Below are positions 18,535-26,942 of a stretch of 64,000 nt of DNA, one piece after another. The notes beneath the pieces are model-generated. The model made no database searches. It saw only the letters and a program-made list of their open reading frames with translations, and was not told where the DNA came from. Source of the stretch: CAYRJD01 sp965247395 (GTDB lineage Bacteria > Actinomycetota > Acidimicrobiia > Acidimicrobiales > Poriferisodalaceae); the NCBI GenBank assembly GCA_965247395.1, contig OZ252012.1:62001-126000 (forward strand), read 5' to 3'. Position 1 is the first letter of the stretch. The number at the start of each line of letters is the position of its first letter. The translations under genes were made by a program, and so were the position numbers.

Positions 18535-20517
18535 ATGACCGGTGAAACAACCATCGTGCTGCCCGACGGGTTATCACGCCAACTTCAAGCCGGTGCCACT
18601 GGCGCCGATCTAGCGGCTGACTTGGGCAAACGCGCCAAGGCTGATGCAGTGATTGCCGTTGCCGATGGTCAAGAGCTTGACCTTGATCGAGAACTGCCGC
18701 ACGGAGCGCAGGTATCGCTGGTGTTTGCCGACACCGATGAGGGCCTGCAGGTGTTGCGCCACTCCACCGCACATGTGCTGGCGCAAGCGGTGCTGCGCCT
18801 TTTCCCAGGTGCGACCTTCTCTATTGGTCCGCCTATTGAGCACGGGTTCTATTACGACTTTGATCTAGGCGAGGGGATCACTTTCAGCGAAGACGATCTG
18901 TCAAAGATTGAGGCTGAGATGAAATCAATCGTTGCGGCGCAACAACCGTTTCAGCGCTCCGAGGTGACACCCGCGCAGGCCGATGAGCTGTTTGCAGATC
19001 ATCCCTACAAGCTGGAGATCATTCACGGCGTGGCCGATGACCCCACATCTGGCCCCGAAGGTGACGTAATCACGACCTATCGCAACAGCCCCGAATTTGT
19101 TGACCTGTGCCGTGGTCCGCACGTGCCTCACACCGGTTGGCTGCCGCACTTCAAGTTGATGCGCGTAGCTGGCGCATATTGGCGAGGCGACGAGCGCGGT
19201 CCGATGCTGCAGCGAATCTACGGAACCGCTTGGGCGTCTGCTAAAGCCTTAGACAAACATTTGGAGCAGCTAGAGGAAGCCGAAAAGCGTGACCATCGCC
19301 GGCTAGCCGTTGAGCTGGATTTGCTGAGTTTTCCGACCGAGTTGGGCGGCGGGCTAGCCGTCTGGCATCCCAAGGGTGCGACCGTGCGAAAAATCATGGA
19401 GGACTACAGCCGTGCTCGGCATGAGGCAGGCGGTTATGAGTTCGTCTATACGCCACACCTAGCAAACGCAAGGCTGTTTGAGCAGTCGGGGCACTTGGAT
19501 TTTTACGCCGACTCCATGTATCCACCGATGGAAATGGACAACGGCACTTATTACCCCAAGCCGATGAACTGCCCGATGCACTGCCTGATTTTCGGGCAAG
19601 GCCAGCGCAGCTATAAAGAACTGCCCTTGCGTTTGTTTGAGCTGGGGACGGTGTATCGCTATGAGCGTTCCGGCACCTTGCATGGGCTGTTACGCATCCG
19701 TGGGTTTACCCAAGATGACAGTCATCTGTACTTAACACCCGAGCAACTACCTGCCGAGATTGAGAGGTTGCTTGAGTTTGTGCTCTCAGTGTTGAAGGCG
19801 TTTGGCTTTGACGACTTCACCTTCAACCTTGCTACGAAAGATCCTGAGAAGTACGTCGGCGAAGACGCCGACTGGGAGACCGCGACCGAAGCTCTACGAG
19901 CAGCGTTGGAAGCTAGCGGTCACGCCTATGAACTGAACGAAGGTGAGGCGGCCTTCTACGGCCCCAAGATTGACATCGACGTAAGGGACGCCATCGGTCG
20001 TTCGTGGCAGCTTTCAACGATTCAGGTGGACTTCAACCTGCCGGACCGGTTCGATTTGCAGTACACGGGCCAAGACGGCCAGCAGCATCGCCCGATAATG
20101 CTGCACCGCGCGTTGTTTGGTTCGATTGAGCGTTTCTTCGGCGTGCTGGTGGAGCACTACGCCGGTGCCTTTCCGACCTGGCTAGCACCGATGCAGGTGC
20201 ACGTGACAGGTGTGCGAGCAGACCACGATGAGTTTGCTGCGACGGTGGTGCAGCGCCTGACTGATGCGGGTCTGCGGGCAAAGATGGTTCCAGCCGATGA
20301 TCCTCTGGGGGCTCGTATTCGGCGCAGCAAGCTTGAAAAGCTGCCGTACGTGCTGGTAGTTGGTGATGACGATGTAGCTGCTGACACCGCAGGAATAAAC
20401 GCACGCGGGACGCAGGTAGAACGCGGTGTGCCTATTGTGGATTTCATTGCACGAGTTCAAGCTGAGATTGCCGACAAGTCTGTAACAGGCGCTGCGGCGG
20501 CAGGCGTCCAAGCATGA
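18535..20517 (+). CDS. thrS: threonyl-tRNA synthetase
   Basis: A 660-residue class II synthetase. An N-terminal TGS domain (residues 1-65) comes first, then the editing domain (HSTAHVLAQAVLRLFPG). The catalytic core has the zinc cysteine in NCPMHCLIF, motif 2 in YRYERSGTLHGLLRIRGFTQ with histidine in DDSHLY, and motif 3 in MLHRALFGSIERFFGVLVEH. The C-terminal anticodon-binding domain follows (VHVTGVRADHDEFA). It charges tRNA-Thr. The downstream dehydrogenase start overlaps the stop by 4 bases (ATGA). A strong hairpin lies in the leader at 18453-18484. Confidence 0.97.
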   Translation: MTGETTIVLPDGLSRQLQAGATGADLAADLGKRAKADAVIAVADGQELDLDRELPHGAQVSLVFADTDEGLQVLRHSTAHVLAQAVLRLFPGATFSIGPPIEHGFYYDFDLGEGITFSEDDLSKIEAEMKSIVAAQQPFQRSEVTPAQADELFADHPYKLEIIHGVADDPTSGPEGDVITTYRNSPEFVDLCRGPHVPHTGWLPHFKLMRVAGAYWRGDERGPMLQRIYGTAWASAKALDKHLEQLEEAEKRDHRRLAVELDLLSFPTELGGGLAVWHPKGATVRKIMEDYSRARHEAGGYEFVYTPHLANARLFEQSGHLDFYADSMYPPMEMDNGTYYPKPMNCPMHCLIFGQGQRSYKELPLRLFELGTVYRYERSGTLHGLLRIRGFTQDDSHLYLTPEQLPAEIERLLEFVLSVLKAFGFDDFTFNLATKDPEKYVGEDADWETATEALRAALEASGHAYELNEGEAAFYGPKIDIDVRDAIGRSWQLSTIQVDFNLPDRFDLQYTGQDGQQHRPIMLHRALFGSIERFFGVLVEHYAGAFPTWLAPMQVHVTGVRADHDEFAATVVQRLTDAGLRAKMVPADDPLGARIRRSKLEKLPYVLVVGDDDVAADTAGINARGTQVERGVPIVDFIARVQAEIADKSVTGAAAAGVQA

Positions 20518-21689
20518 AAGCACTGGTTTTTCCTCGCAATCACTTGAAGTTCGTCGCCGCCATGACGATGTCGCGACTGAAGCCAGGGGCGGGCGCTTCG
20601 GTAGGGCCTTTGCATCTAGCTGACGTCGAACCGCCTGAGTTGGTTGGACCTGGGTGGTCACACGTGCGCACCCGTCTGGCCGGCATCTGTGGTTCAGACC
20701 TAGCAACCGTTGATGGTCAAGTGTCTAGATACTTCGAATCGTTGGTCTCGTTTCCGATGACCCCTGGCCATGAGGTAGTAGCGGACGGTCCCGACGGAAA
20801 GCGCGTGGTGTTAGAGCCGGTGCTTGGTCCGGAGACACGGGGCGAGGCGCCCGCCTGGTTGGGGGCAGCCCCGGCCGACGGCGACGACTACGGCCATCTG
20901 ATCGGCGGCCATTTGGAGCCAGGATTGCAAACGGGATCGTGCGCTAGCACCGGCGGAGGCTGGGCTGAGATGTTCGCCGCGCATAGCTCTCAGCTGCATT
21001 CCTTGGGCAGCATTAGCACCGATGAACTGAGTGACGAAGCCGCCGTGATGATCGAGCCCACCGCAGCTGCCACGCACGCGGTGCTACGAGCAAACGTCCC
21101 CGACGGTGGTACCGCCGCAGTGATCGGGGCAGGCACGATGGGCCTAGCTGTTGTCGCGGCGCTGCGTGCTTTCACAAATGTCAACAACGTGGTGGTTGGC
21201 GCGCGTTACCCACACCAACGCAAGCTGGCAACCGAGCTTGGCGCTGACCTAGCCGTTGAGCCGGAAGAGTTGGTGCGAGCTGTGCGGCGAGCGGCCGGTA
21301 CACGAGTGATAGGGCACACGTTGGGTTCTGGCACCGATGCCACCATTGATGCCGTGGCTAATTCTCAGAGCCTCACCGATGCGGTGGCCATGACCAGGCC
21401 GCGGGGGCGAGTGGTGGTGCTAGGTATGCCGGCACAAGTGCAGCTGGATCTTTCGGCGCTTTGGCACCGTGAAACGGAACTTGTTGGTGCGTACTGCTAT
21501 GGAACCGAGCACAGCCACGCAGACGTGCATACGTTTGAATTAGCAACGCAGCTGGTGCGCGACTGTGCTTTAGAGAACCTGGTTTCGGAGCTTTATCGCC
21601 TGGAGGACTACAAGGCGGCTATTACTCATGCGGCCGAAGCGGGATTGCGCGGCTCAACAAAAATCGCTTTCGATCTGCGCGAGGACTAG
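20514..21689 (+). CDS. zinc-dependent alcohol dehydrogenase-like oxidoreductase (MDR family)
   Basis: A 391-residue medium-chain dehydrogenase. The catalytic zinc ligands are visible in LAGICGSDLATVDG and MTPGHEVV, and the NAD(P)-binding glycine motif in AAVIGAGTMGLAVVAAL. The four-cysteine structural-zinc lobe of classical alcohol dehydrogenases is missing; only single cysteines are present in that region. The start overlaps the thrS stop (ATGA), so the two are probably co-transcribed although functionally unrelated. The TAG stop shares a CTAG with convergent chorismate mutase. The substrate is not recognisable. Confidence 0.8.
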   Translation: MKALVFPRNHLKFVAAMTMSRLKPGAGASVGPLHLADVEPPELVGPGWSHVRTRLAGICGSDLATVDGQVSRYFESLVSFPMTPGHEVVADGPDGKRVVLEPVLGPETRGEAPAWLGAAPADGDDYGHLIGGHLEPGLQTGSCASTGGGWAEMFAAHSSQLHSLGSISTDELSDEAAVMIEPTAAATHAVLRANVPDGGTAAVIGAGTMGLAVVAALRAFTNVNNVVVGARYPHQRKLATELGADLAVEPEELVRAVRRAAGTRVIGHTLGSGTDATIDAVANSQSLTDAVAMTRPRGRVVVLGMPAQVQLDLSALWHRETELVGAYCYGTEHSHADVHTFELATQLVRDCALENLVSELYRLEDYKAAITHAAEAGLRGSTKIAFDLRED

Positions 21690-21964
21690 TCAATCTCGCC
21701 GTGGCGACGCACCACCTCAGCGATGATCTGCTGCAATACCATCTGGGCAATCTCTGGGTCTAGGCCAGCTTGCTCGGCCATATTGCCAACATGAGCTAGG
21801 TGTTCGGCCTCACGTTGTTTGTCAACAGCCGCTAAACCAGCAGCGGTCTTGAGCTGACCGATGTCAGCGGTGACCTCAAATCTGCGCGCCAATAACTGCA
21901 CCAGAGACTCATCAATCTCATCAATGAGCCTCCGATGTTCGGCTAACTCCTCAGCTGCTGACAC
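21686..21964 (-). CDS. chorismate mutase, AroQ class
   Basis: A 92-residue all-helical monofunctional mutase converting chorismate to prephenate for Phe/Tyr synthesis. Family residues are visible: HRRLIDEIDESLVQLLARRFEV in helix 1, then IGQLKTAAG, DKQREAEHL, and the C-terminal VLQQIIAEVVRRHGEID. The length is typical for the short AroQ domain. The start is GTG. The stop lies in the shared CTAG at 21686-21689. No other aromatic-pathway gene is adjacent. Confidence 0.88.
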   Translation of the reverse strand: MSAAEELAEHRRLIDEIDESLVQLLARRFEVTADIGQLKTAAGLAAVDKQREAEHLAHVGNMAEQAGLDPEIAQMVLQQIIAEVVRRHGEID

Positions 21965-22020
21965 GGCTAGTTACGAGCTAGCGGGCAGACGACAGCACGA
22001 CCAGTGGCTCTGCCAACTAG

Positions 22021-22947
22021 TTAGCTGCAGATTTTGTCAAGTGTCTCCTCGCTGGGAGCGAAGTAGAACGAGCCTGACGCAGGGTCGGAAAAGTCGGTGA
22101 TGGCGTCACGCACCGCGGCGCCATCCAAGCCGTACATCGCTCGCAAGCGTTCCCGCAGAGGCGCCTGGTCCTTGCAGAACGCCATGAAGTACAGGCCGAC
22201 CGTGCCATCGTGGAAGGCGTAAGGAGTTGCGCGTCGCGCAATCTCATTGCGCTTCGGGCTGTCCTCGTGACCGTGGTTGCCGTCTTCGCGCAGTTCAACA
22301 TGACTCAGGTGGCTGTATGGCTCTTGCGTCTCTGTTTTTTCGATGCCCGGGTATTTCTTGCGTCCAAAATTCTTTTCTTGCTGGTCGTCCGACAGCGCGT
22401 TCCAGCCATCTAGGTCGTGCACCCAGCGTTGAGCGATTATGTGACTGCCACCTTCTCCCGGTTGCCCATCGGGAATGATGGCCGCTGCCGGTTGATCCTC
22501 GTCGGCCGGGTTGCCGGTGCCGTCCTTGAAGCCAGTCATGTCCAGCGAATCGCCGTAGATAAACGTCGGTGTTTCGCGCGCTACAGCCATGTGCCCGGCC
22601 AAGGCGGTGCGAGCGTCATACTGGGCTTTCCACACCTTGTCCTTGTCGTCATGGTTCAGCCACAGCAGCAACTCTTCCTGAGTGCCCTTGGCTTCACGGC
22701 CTGACCCGTCTTCGGACGCAACGGTTACATAGTCCTGAAAGTCCTCTGGCATATCGTCGCTGAGCTCGGGCAATAGCCCAGGGCCGATGCCCAGCACCAG
22801 GTTGATGCTTTCGGCGGCGCAAGCGGCTCGCAGGTCGGTTAGCACGGACTTGATGACACCTAGATCTGCGCCGTCAACTCGGCTCAGATGTACATACCAC
22901 TGGTTTTGGCCCATGCCGTTGAAAATGGCTCTTTGCGGTGTTGACAT
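22021..22947 (-). CDS. dye-decolorizing (Dyp-type) haem peroxidase
   Basis: A 308-residue haem peroxidase of the DyP family, which reduces peroxide with broad electron donors. The signature GFKDGTGNPADED carries the GxxDG distal aspartate. HLSHVELREDG supplies a candidate proximal histidine, and RRATPYAFHDGTVGLYFMAF the distal-side arginine region. The start is chosen at 22947 because GGAG lies 6 bases upstream; an ATG at 22959 has no such site. No signal peptide is seen, so it is cytoplasmic, and no encapsulin gene is nearby. It is divergent from the AhpD-like selenoprotein gene, which suggests a shared peroxide-stress role. Confidence 0.92.
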   Translation of the reverse strand: MSTPQRAIFNGMGQNQWYVHLSRVDGADLGVIKSVLTDLRAACAAESINLVLGIGPGLLPELSDDMPEDFQDYVTVASEDGSGREAKGTQEELLLWLNHDDKDKVWKAQYDARTALAGHMAVARETPTFIYGDSLDMTGFKDGTGNPADEDQPAAAIIPDGQPGEGGSHIIAQRWVHDLDGWNALSDDQQEKNFGRKKYPGIEKTETQEPYSHLSHVELREDGNHGHEDSPKRNEIARRATPYAFHDGTVGLYFMAFCKDQAPLRERLRAMYGLDGAAVRDAITDFSDPASGSFYFAPSEETLDKICS

Positions 22948-23043
22948 AAGTTGCTCCAAAAGTTGGCTTTAGTTGAAAGGGCTGGACGTAATGCCGGCGC
23001 GCGTAGGTTAGACGAAACACAGCCGGTCTAGAGCAAAAAATGA

Positions 23044-23092
23044 CAATATGGTCGAGCAATATGGTCAAGATGGTCAAGCAAGATGGCCAAGG
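23044..23092 (+). repeat. 13-bp-period repeats in the DyP/selenoprotein divergent spacer
   Basis: Tandem units caatatggtcgag (23044-23056) and caatatggtcaag (23057-23069) are followed by atggtcaagcaag (23070-23082) and atggccaagg (23083-23092). All share an ATGGYC core at 9-13 base spacing. They lie 30-75 bases before the selenoprotein ATG, within the only promoter-sized spacer of the divergent pair. They could be operator sites or slippage products. Confidence 0.6.
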
Positions 23093-23119
23093 TGACATCA
23101 GGACAAGGGGATTACGGCA

Positions 23120-24271
23120 ATGTATGACACAGATCTGCCCATCAGAGATGACTTGCTGGACGCTCATGAGCGCACGGTGAGCAGTTGGGCTCAACCAGGC
23201 AATTGGTGGAGCGCCGATCAGCGGTTAGCCATCGTGGAGCAGGTGCGCGCCGCTCTTGATGCAGACCCGTTGCCACCATGGGTAACGCCAACCAGCCTGG
23301 CCAACGACTCGGCTGATTCAACCCAGCCCGGATCGTTGGAGAGCAGCGAGGTGCTGCCGACGGCTGCCATTGACGCAATCTGGCGCATCACTAATCATCC
23401 TGGAACACTCACGCGTGAGTGGTATGAGGGCATTATTGCCGAGCTCGCTGAGTCGCAGTTTCAAGCGCCCAACCAAGAACCGTTTGAGCCAGGCCAAGAA
23501 GCACTGGCGTATGTGGAGTTGGTGGGCATCGTTGCACAAGCCAACAATCTTGATCGTTTCGCTGATGCCTTGGAGCTGGAACGGGTAAAGCTGCCAGCAC
23601 CCGAGCCGGGCAAACCGACCCGCGAAGTAGATGAAAACGTAGCAGTGAGAGAACACTGGGTGCCAACGGATGACTCGCGCGCCCCTGGGGTGCTGAAATC
23701 GCTCACAGCGGTGCCAGCTGAGGCGGAAGCGTGGCTTGTGTTGTCCGATGCTGGCTACGTGCCGATTGCGAACGTCCGCGGCGACCTGATATCCGACCAT
23801 GCTTCGCTGACTAGACCGCAGATCGAATTGGTGGCGGCTAGGACTTCCAAGCTCAACGAATGCTTTTACTGAACTTCTAGCCACGCGTTGCTGCTCGGTC
23901 TGAGCAGTAGGAAAAATGGGCTTGAAGTCGACTATGAGCTAGTCAACGGTTCAGAGCATGCCGTTGGCAGTGTTGCCGACGGCTCTGGCACCGGTGAGAC
24001 AGCTAGCGCTGTCGCGCATGCCGAACTGCTTACCAATCTTGCAGATGCGATTTATGAGCGTGAGTCCGATGCTTTGGAGATCGCCAAAGCTGAGTTGATG
24101 GGTGCGGCCGGTGTGGATGTACTGGTGGATGCGACCGCTGTGGTTTCCAACTTTTTCATGATGACTCGCATTGCCGATGGCACTGGCACACCGTTGGATG
24201 CAAGCACCACCGAGATGAGCGAGGAAGTGCGCGAGGCGGTTGGAGTTAACGAGTTCGTGTCGCGCCGCTAG
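23120..24271 (+). CDS. AhpD/carboxymuconolactone-decarboxylase-family selenoprotein (CxxU active site, TGA recoded)
   Basis: Two adjacent ORFs (23120-23872 and the frame continuing to 24271) are in the same frame, separated only by TGA 23870-23872. Read through, they give a 383-residue protein with residue 251 encoded by TGA. The local sequence NECFY-U-TSSHALLLG matches the AhpD catalytic signature CxxCxxxH, with the second cysteine (the peroxidatic one in AhpD) replaced. Both halves carry features of one family: N-terminal WWSADQRLAIVEQVRAAL and PAAAIDAIWRI, then LVAARTSKLNECFY. A SECIS-like hairpin with a GGUCU loop follows (23888-23910). AGGGGA lies 8 bases before the ATG. Other genes here end in TGA, so UGA is a normal stop in this genome. 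A simple nonsense mutation is the alternative, made unlikely by the position. Confidence 0.88.
23888..23910 (+). promoter_or_regulatory. bacterial SECIS-like hairpin
   Basis: Arms CTGCTC (23891-23896) and GAGCAG (23902-23907) enclose the loop GGTCT (23897-23901). Three more pairs, including wobbles, extend the stem to 23888-23910. The loop starts 24 nt after the in-frame TGA, within the usual 16-37 nt range for bacterial SECIS elements. GGUCU is also the core of the SelB-binding loop of E. coli fdhF. It lies wholly inside the coding sequence, as bacterial SECIS elements do. Confidence 0.85.
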
Positions 24272-24321
24272 CTGGCTTACAGTGCTAGCAGCGACCAAAT
24301 GGCTGGCTGTACTCAAACTGG

Positions 24322-26109
24322 CTAGCTGCGACCAAAACGCTTGGTAGGCAGGTGTGGGCCGAAGTAGCCCACGTGCACCATGCGGGTGTTACCAGTGGTG
24401 TCGTCATAGAAGTACAGGCGTGGTGCAGTGTCTCCGTTTGCCAATTTCAGATGAGCCTCCATCTCGATTACTCCCGAGGGGTGAACTTCGGTTGAGACCG
24501 GCATTTGACGGTGCTCCTTGAGTTCTGGGCGTCGCTTCACCTCCTCGGACTCGTGCATGGACAGTTTCTTGACGCTGCCTGGCCACACAAGAGCGTGGCT
24601 AGATCGAAGGCACCAGTCCTGGAAGTTTTTGTAACGCTTGTCACCCTCAACCACGTTGTACGCATAAGCACCCAACGCCTTTAGAGCAGTCAGGAGCTCA
24701 CGTATCCACAAGTCTCGACGGTGGCTGCGATCAAGACGATCAAGCTCTTGTCCCGCCGATGCATGAATTGTCACGTATTTCAGACGATCGTTGGCACGCT
24801 CCAGCACCTGCAAAACCGAAGTGAATTCGTCGGGAGCGGTTTTCGACTCGAGCCCACCGGTTGCTACGGGTGCTTCGCCGGTTTGATTTTCAAGCAGTAA
24901 TACCAGCTTGTCTTGCAAAGAGTTGATCTGGTCTTGTTTCGTTTGCGCTTCTTCGATGCTTTCCTGCAGCTCTCTTTGGAGATCTGCTATTTCATCGCGT
25001 GCTTCGTCAAGCCTTCCCTGCGCTTGGGTTTGCTTAAGGCGGGCGGTATGAAAGGACTTCCATACCTCTTCGGTTTCTTCTTGGAGCAGCGCCAGTCGTT
25101 CCTCAAGGGTTGACTCAGTGTCGTCACGTTCCTTGCGAGTGTCGGCAGATTTTTGTAGGTAGTCAAAAGCCAGCGGTGGTCGGGTTGCTACCAGAGTGGG
25201 TAGCAACGTCAAAAAAAGCCGACGGCACACTTCATTGAAGTTGGTTCGAATCTGAGGAGCCGTAAACGCTGGATGGCGCGTAATGGCATTTGGCGCGTAA
25301 GGCATGTACAGGCGCGCCTCGCCCGGTTGCACATCGAACTCATCACCCATCACTTTTTGGAATTGCGTGATGGCGCCCTTTGGCAGAACCAGTACCTGCG
25401 CTACCCCTGCGAGCATCTGTGCAGCTGTTCCGGCACGCTCCATGGTTGGCCCGGCACCGTCTATCGGATCGTCAGCAAGCACAACGATTGGTGTCTTGCG
25501 GTCAAGAGAGAAGATGCGTTCCTTCGCCAGCCTCTCAATTTCCTCTGGTTGATTCGGGTTGAGTGCACGGGCTTGATTAAACAGCAGGGCGTTTCCGACA
25601 TGCGGCTTGCTTTGAGCCTTTTCACCCTTACCGATCAGCGTGCTAACGAATTTGATGGTTTCGCGCAGTGCGGTGTCAAGGTGGTCGGGATCAACGGTCG
25701 ACTCTGCATCTACCCAAACCCAGCTGCGGTCGGTTTCGGAGAGCACGCGCAACAAGGTGCGCGTCTTACCAAACTCGCAAGTGATGTCCAGTGACAGCTC
25801 AATAGCCGAAGCGTCACCGTCGGCAAGTGTTTCGCTGCGAGTTTGACCAATGCTGGCTGTGCTGGCGGCGCTGCTTATTCCGTTAGCTCCACCAGGGGTA
25901 CTAGCTCCGTTAGCTCCACCAGGGGTACTAGCTCCGTTAGCACCACCAGAGGCGTTGCTTGTGGTGCGCGTTCGCAGTTCATCACCCCAACTGATGAACT
26001 CGCTCCGGAGCAACTCGGTCAGATTGGCGCGGTCTTCTAGCCAGATAGCGCGGTAGACGAGCTCAAACGGATCTTCTACATCAAGGTCTTGATATTCAAG
26101 ATCTTTCAT
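24322..26109 (-). CDS. hypothetical coiled-coil protein with conserved N- and C-terminal domains
   Basis: A 595-residue protein that I do not recognise. An N-terminal region (residues 1-50) is followed by a linker with a 27-bp repeat (25882-25908, 25909-25935, partial third copy) coding GANGASTPG. A mixed alpha/beta domain contains TPIVVLADDPIDGAGPTMER and GVAQVLVLPKGAITQFQKVM (about 210-300). A long coiled coil rich in Glu/Gln/Arg spans about 345-410. The C-terminal domain ends with TGNTRMVHVGYFGPHLPT. The ending resembles tails seen in actinobacterial proteins of unknown, sometimes conflict-related function, but that is a weak impression. It converges on the selenoprotein gene. Confidence 0.65.
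   Translation of the reverse strand: MKDLEYQDLDVEDPFELVYRAIWLEDRANLTELLRSEFISWGDELRTRTTSNASGGANGASTPGGANGASTPGGANGISSAASTASIGQTRSETLADGDASAIELSLDITCEFGKTRTLLRVLSETDRSWVWVDAESTVDPDHLDTALRETIKFVSTLIGKGEKAQSKPHVGNALLFNQARALNPNQPEEIERLAKERIFSLDRKTPIVVLADDPIDGAGPTMERAGTAAQMLAGVAQVLVLPKGAITQFQKVMGDEFDVQPGEARLYMPYAPNAITRHPAFTAPQIRTNFNEVCRRLFLTLLPTLVATRPPLAFDYLQKSADTRKERDDTESTLEERLALLQEETEEVWKSFHTARLKQTQAQGRLDEARDEIADLQRELQESIEEAQTKQDQINSLQDKLVLLLENQTGEAPVATGGLESKTAPDEFTSVLQVLERANDRLKYVTIHASAGQELDRLDRSHRRDLWIRELLTALKALGAYAYNVVEGDKRYKNFQDWCLRSSHALVWPGSVKKLSMHESEEVKRRPELKEHRQMPVSTEVHPSGVIEMEAHLKLANGDTAPRLYFYDDTTGNTRMVHVGYFGPHLPTKRFGRS
25882..25950 (+). repeat. 27-bp in-frame minisatellite inside the 24322-26109 gene
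   Basis: Two identical 27-bp units (25882-25908 and 25909-25935) and a diverged third partial unit (from 25936) lie within the minus-strand gene. Each unit codes nine residues (GANGASTPG), so gain or loss of a unit keeps the frame. Confidence 0.85.
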
Positions 26110-26162
26110 TCTTGGTTCGTTTAGTCCGGTTCAGGTGGGTCTGTCCAGCTATCTCTGCCTAG

Positions 26163-26699
26163 TTATTTTTGTTCAAAAATCGGCGTAACTCGGGCGCGCG
26201 CCAAAGTGGTGCCGAACATGTTGAAGCCGCAGATAGCGGGCGTGGTGTTTTCGTCGATCGGCAGGGAGTCAACGCTCAACGCATGCACAACAAACATATA
26301 GCGGTGTGGGCCATGACCAGCTGGCGGTGCTGCGCCGAGATAGCCGTACAGGCTGGCATCGTTGCGCAGCTGCTTTGCTCCGGCGGGAAGACCCGAGCCT
26401 TCCTGGTCGCCTACGCCGCTGGCTAGTTCGGTAACAGAGGTAGGGATGTCGTACACCACCCAATGCCAGAAGCCGCTGCCGGTGGGAGCGTCCGGGTCAA
26501 CGCAGGTAATGACATAGCTCTTGGTGTCATCGGGCGCTCCTGACCACGTCAGATGTGGCGAGCGATCTTCGCCGCCTGCTCCGAAGATGCCAGACACCTG
26601 CGGAATTGCAAGCGTCTGGCCGTCGGCTACGTCGTCGCTTTGAACGGTGAATGCTGGTACCTGTGCCAAGAAGTCGTAGGGATCTGGGGGAGTAGCCAT
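26163..26699 (-). CDS. YbhB/YbcL family phosphatidylethanolamine-binding-like protein
   Basis: A 178-residue single-domain protein of the PEBP (Raf kinase inhibitor-like) family. The ligand-pocket motif is SPHLTWSGAPDDTKSYVITC with DPDAPTGSGFWHWVVYDIP, and the conserved GPHRYMFVVHALS follows. There is no signal peptide. Its bacterial function is not established. AAAGG lies 7 bases before the ATG. It lies 53 bp before the unknown coiled-coil gene on the same strand. Confidence 0.9.
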   Translation of the reverse strand: MATPPDPYDFLAQVPAFTVQSDDVADGQTLAIPQVSGIFGAGGEDRSPHLTWSGAPDDTKSYVITCVDPDAPTGSGFWHWVVYDIPTSVTELASGVGDQEGSGLPAGAKQLRNDASLYGYLGAAPPAGHGPHRYMFVVHALSVDSLPIDENTTPAICGFNMFGTTLARARVTPIFEQK

Positions 26700-26942
26700 G
26701 TGAATGCCTTTCTATGGTTTTGTTGGTTGGTTGAGAGGTCCATTTGAGGTGACCTCACAAAGCTACTTTCGCGCATAAGTGCGACATGCGCACGCAACGC
26801 GCACAGTGGCTCCGCAGCCACTGAGCAGCTATTGCACAGCTATCGCTGGAAGGCTTATTTACGTGCATGTTGTGGATGCCGACGTCTTGGTAGCTGTTTG
26901 GGCTTGCGCCTGGGTTTGCGGATGTTCTGGCAAGATGTAATC

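Noticed and set aside
23870..23872. Genetic code change (UGA = Trp or other amino acid)
   Set aside because: Other intact genes here (for example sdhC and fmt) terminate at TGA, and tryptophan is coded by TGG throughout.
23120..24271. Pseudogene split by a nonsense mutation
   Set aside because: The TGA replaces the catalytic cysteine of the AhpD motif, a SECIS-like hairpin follows at the right distance, and the downstream half keeps the frame and conserved residues; selenocysteine is the better explanation.
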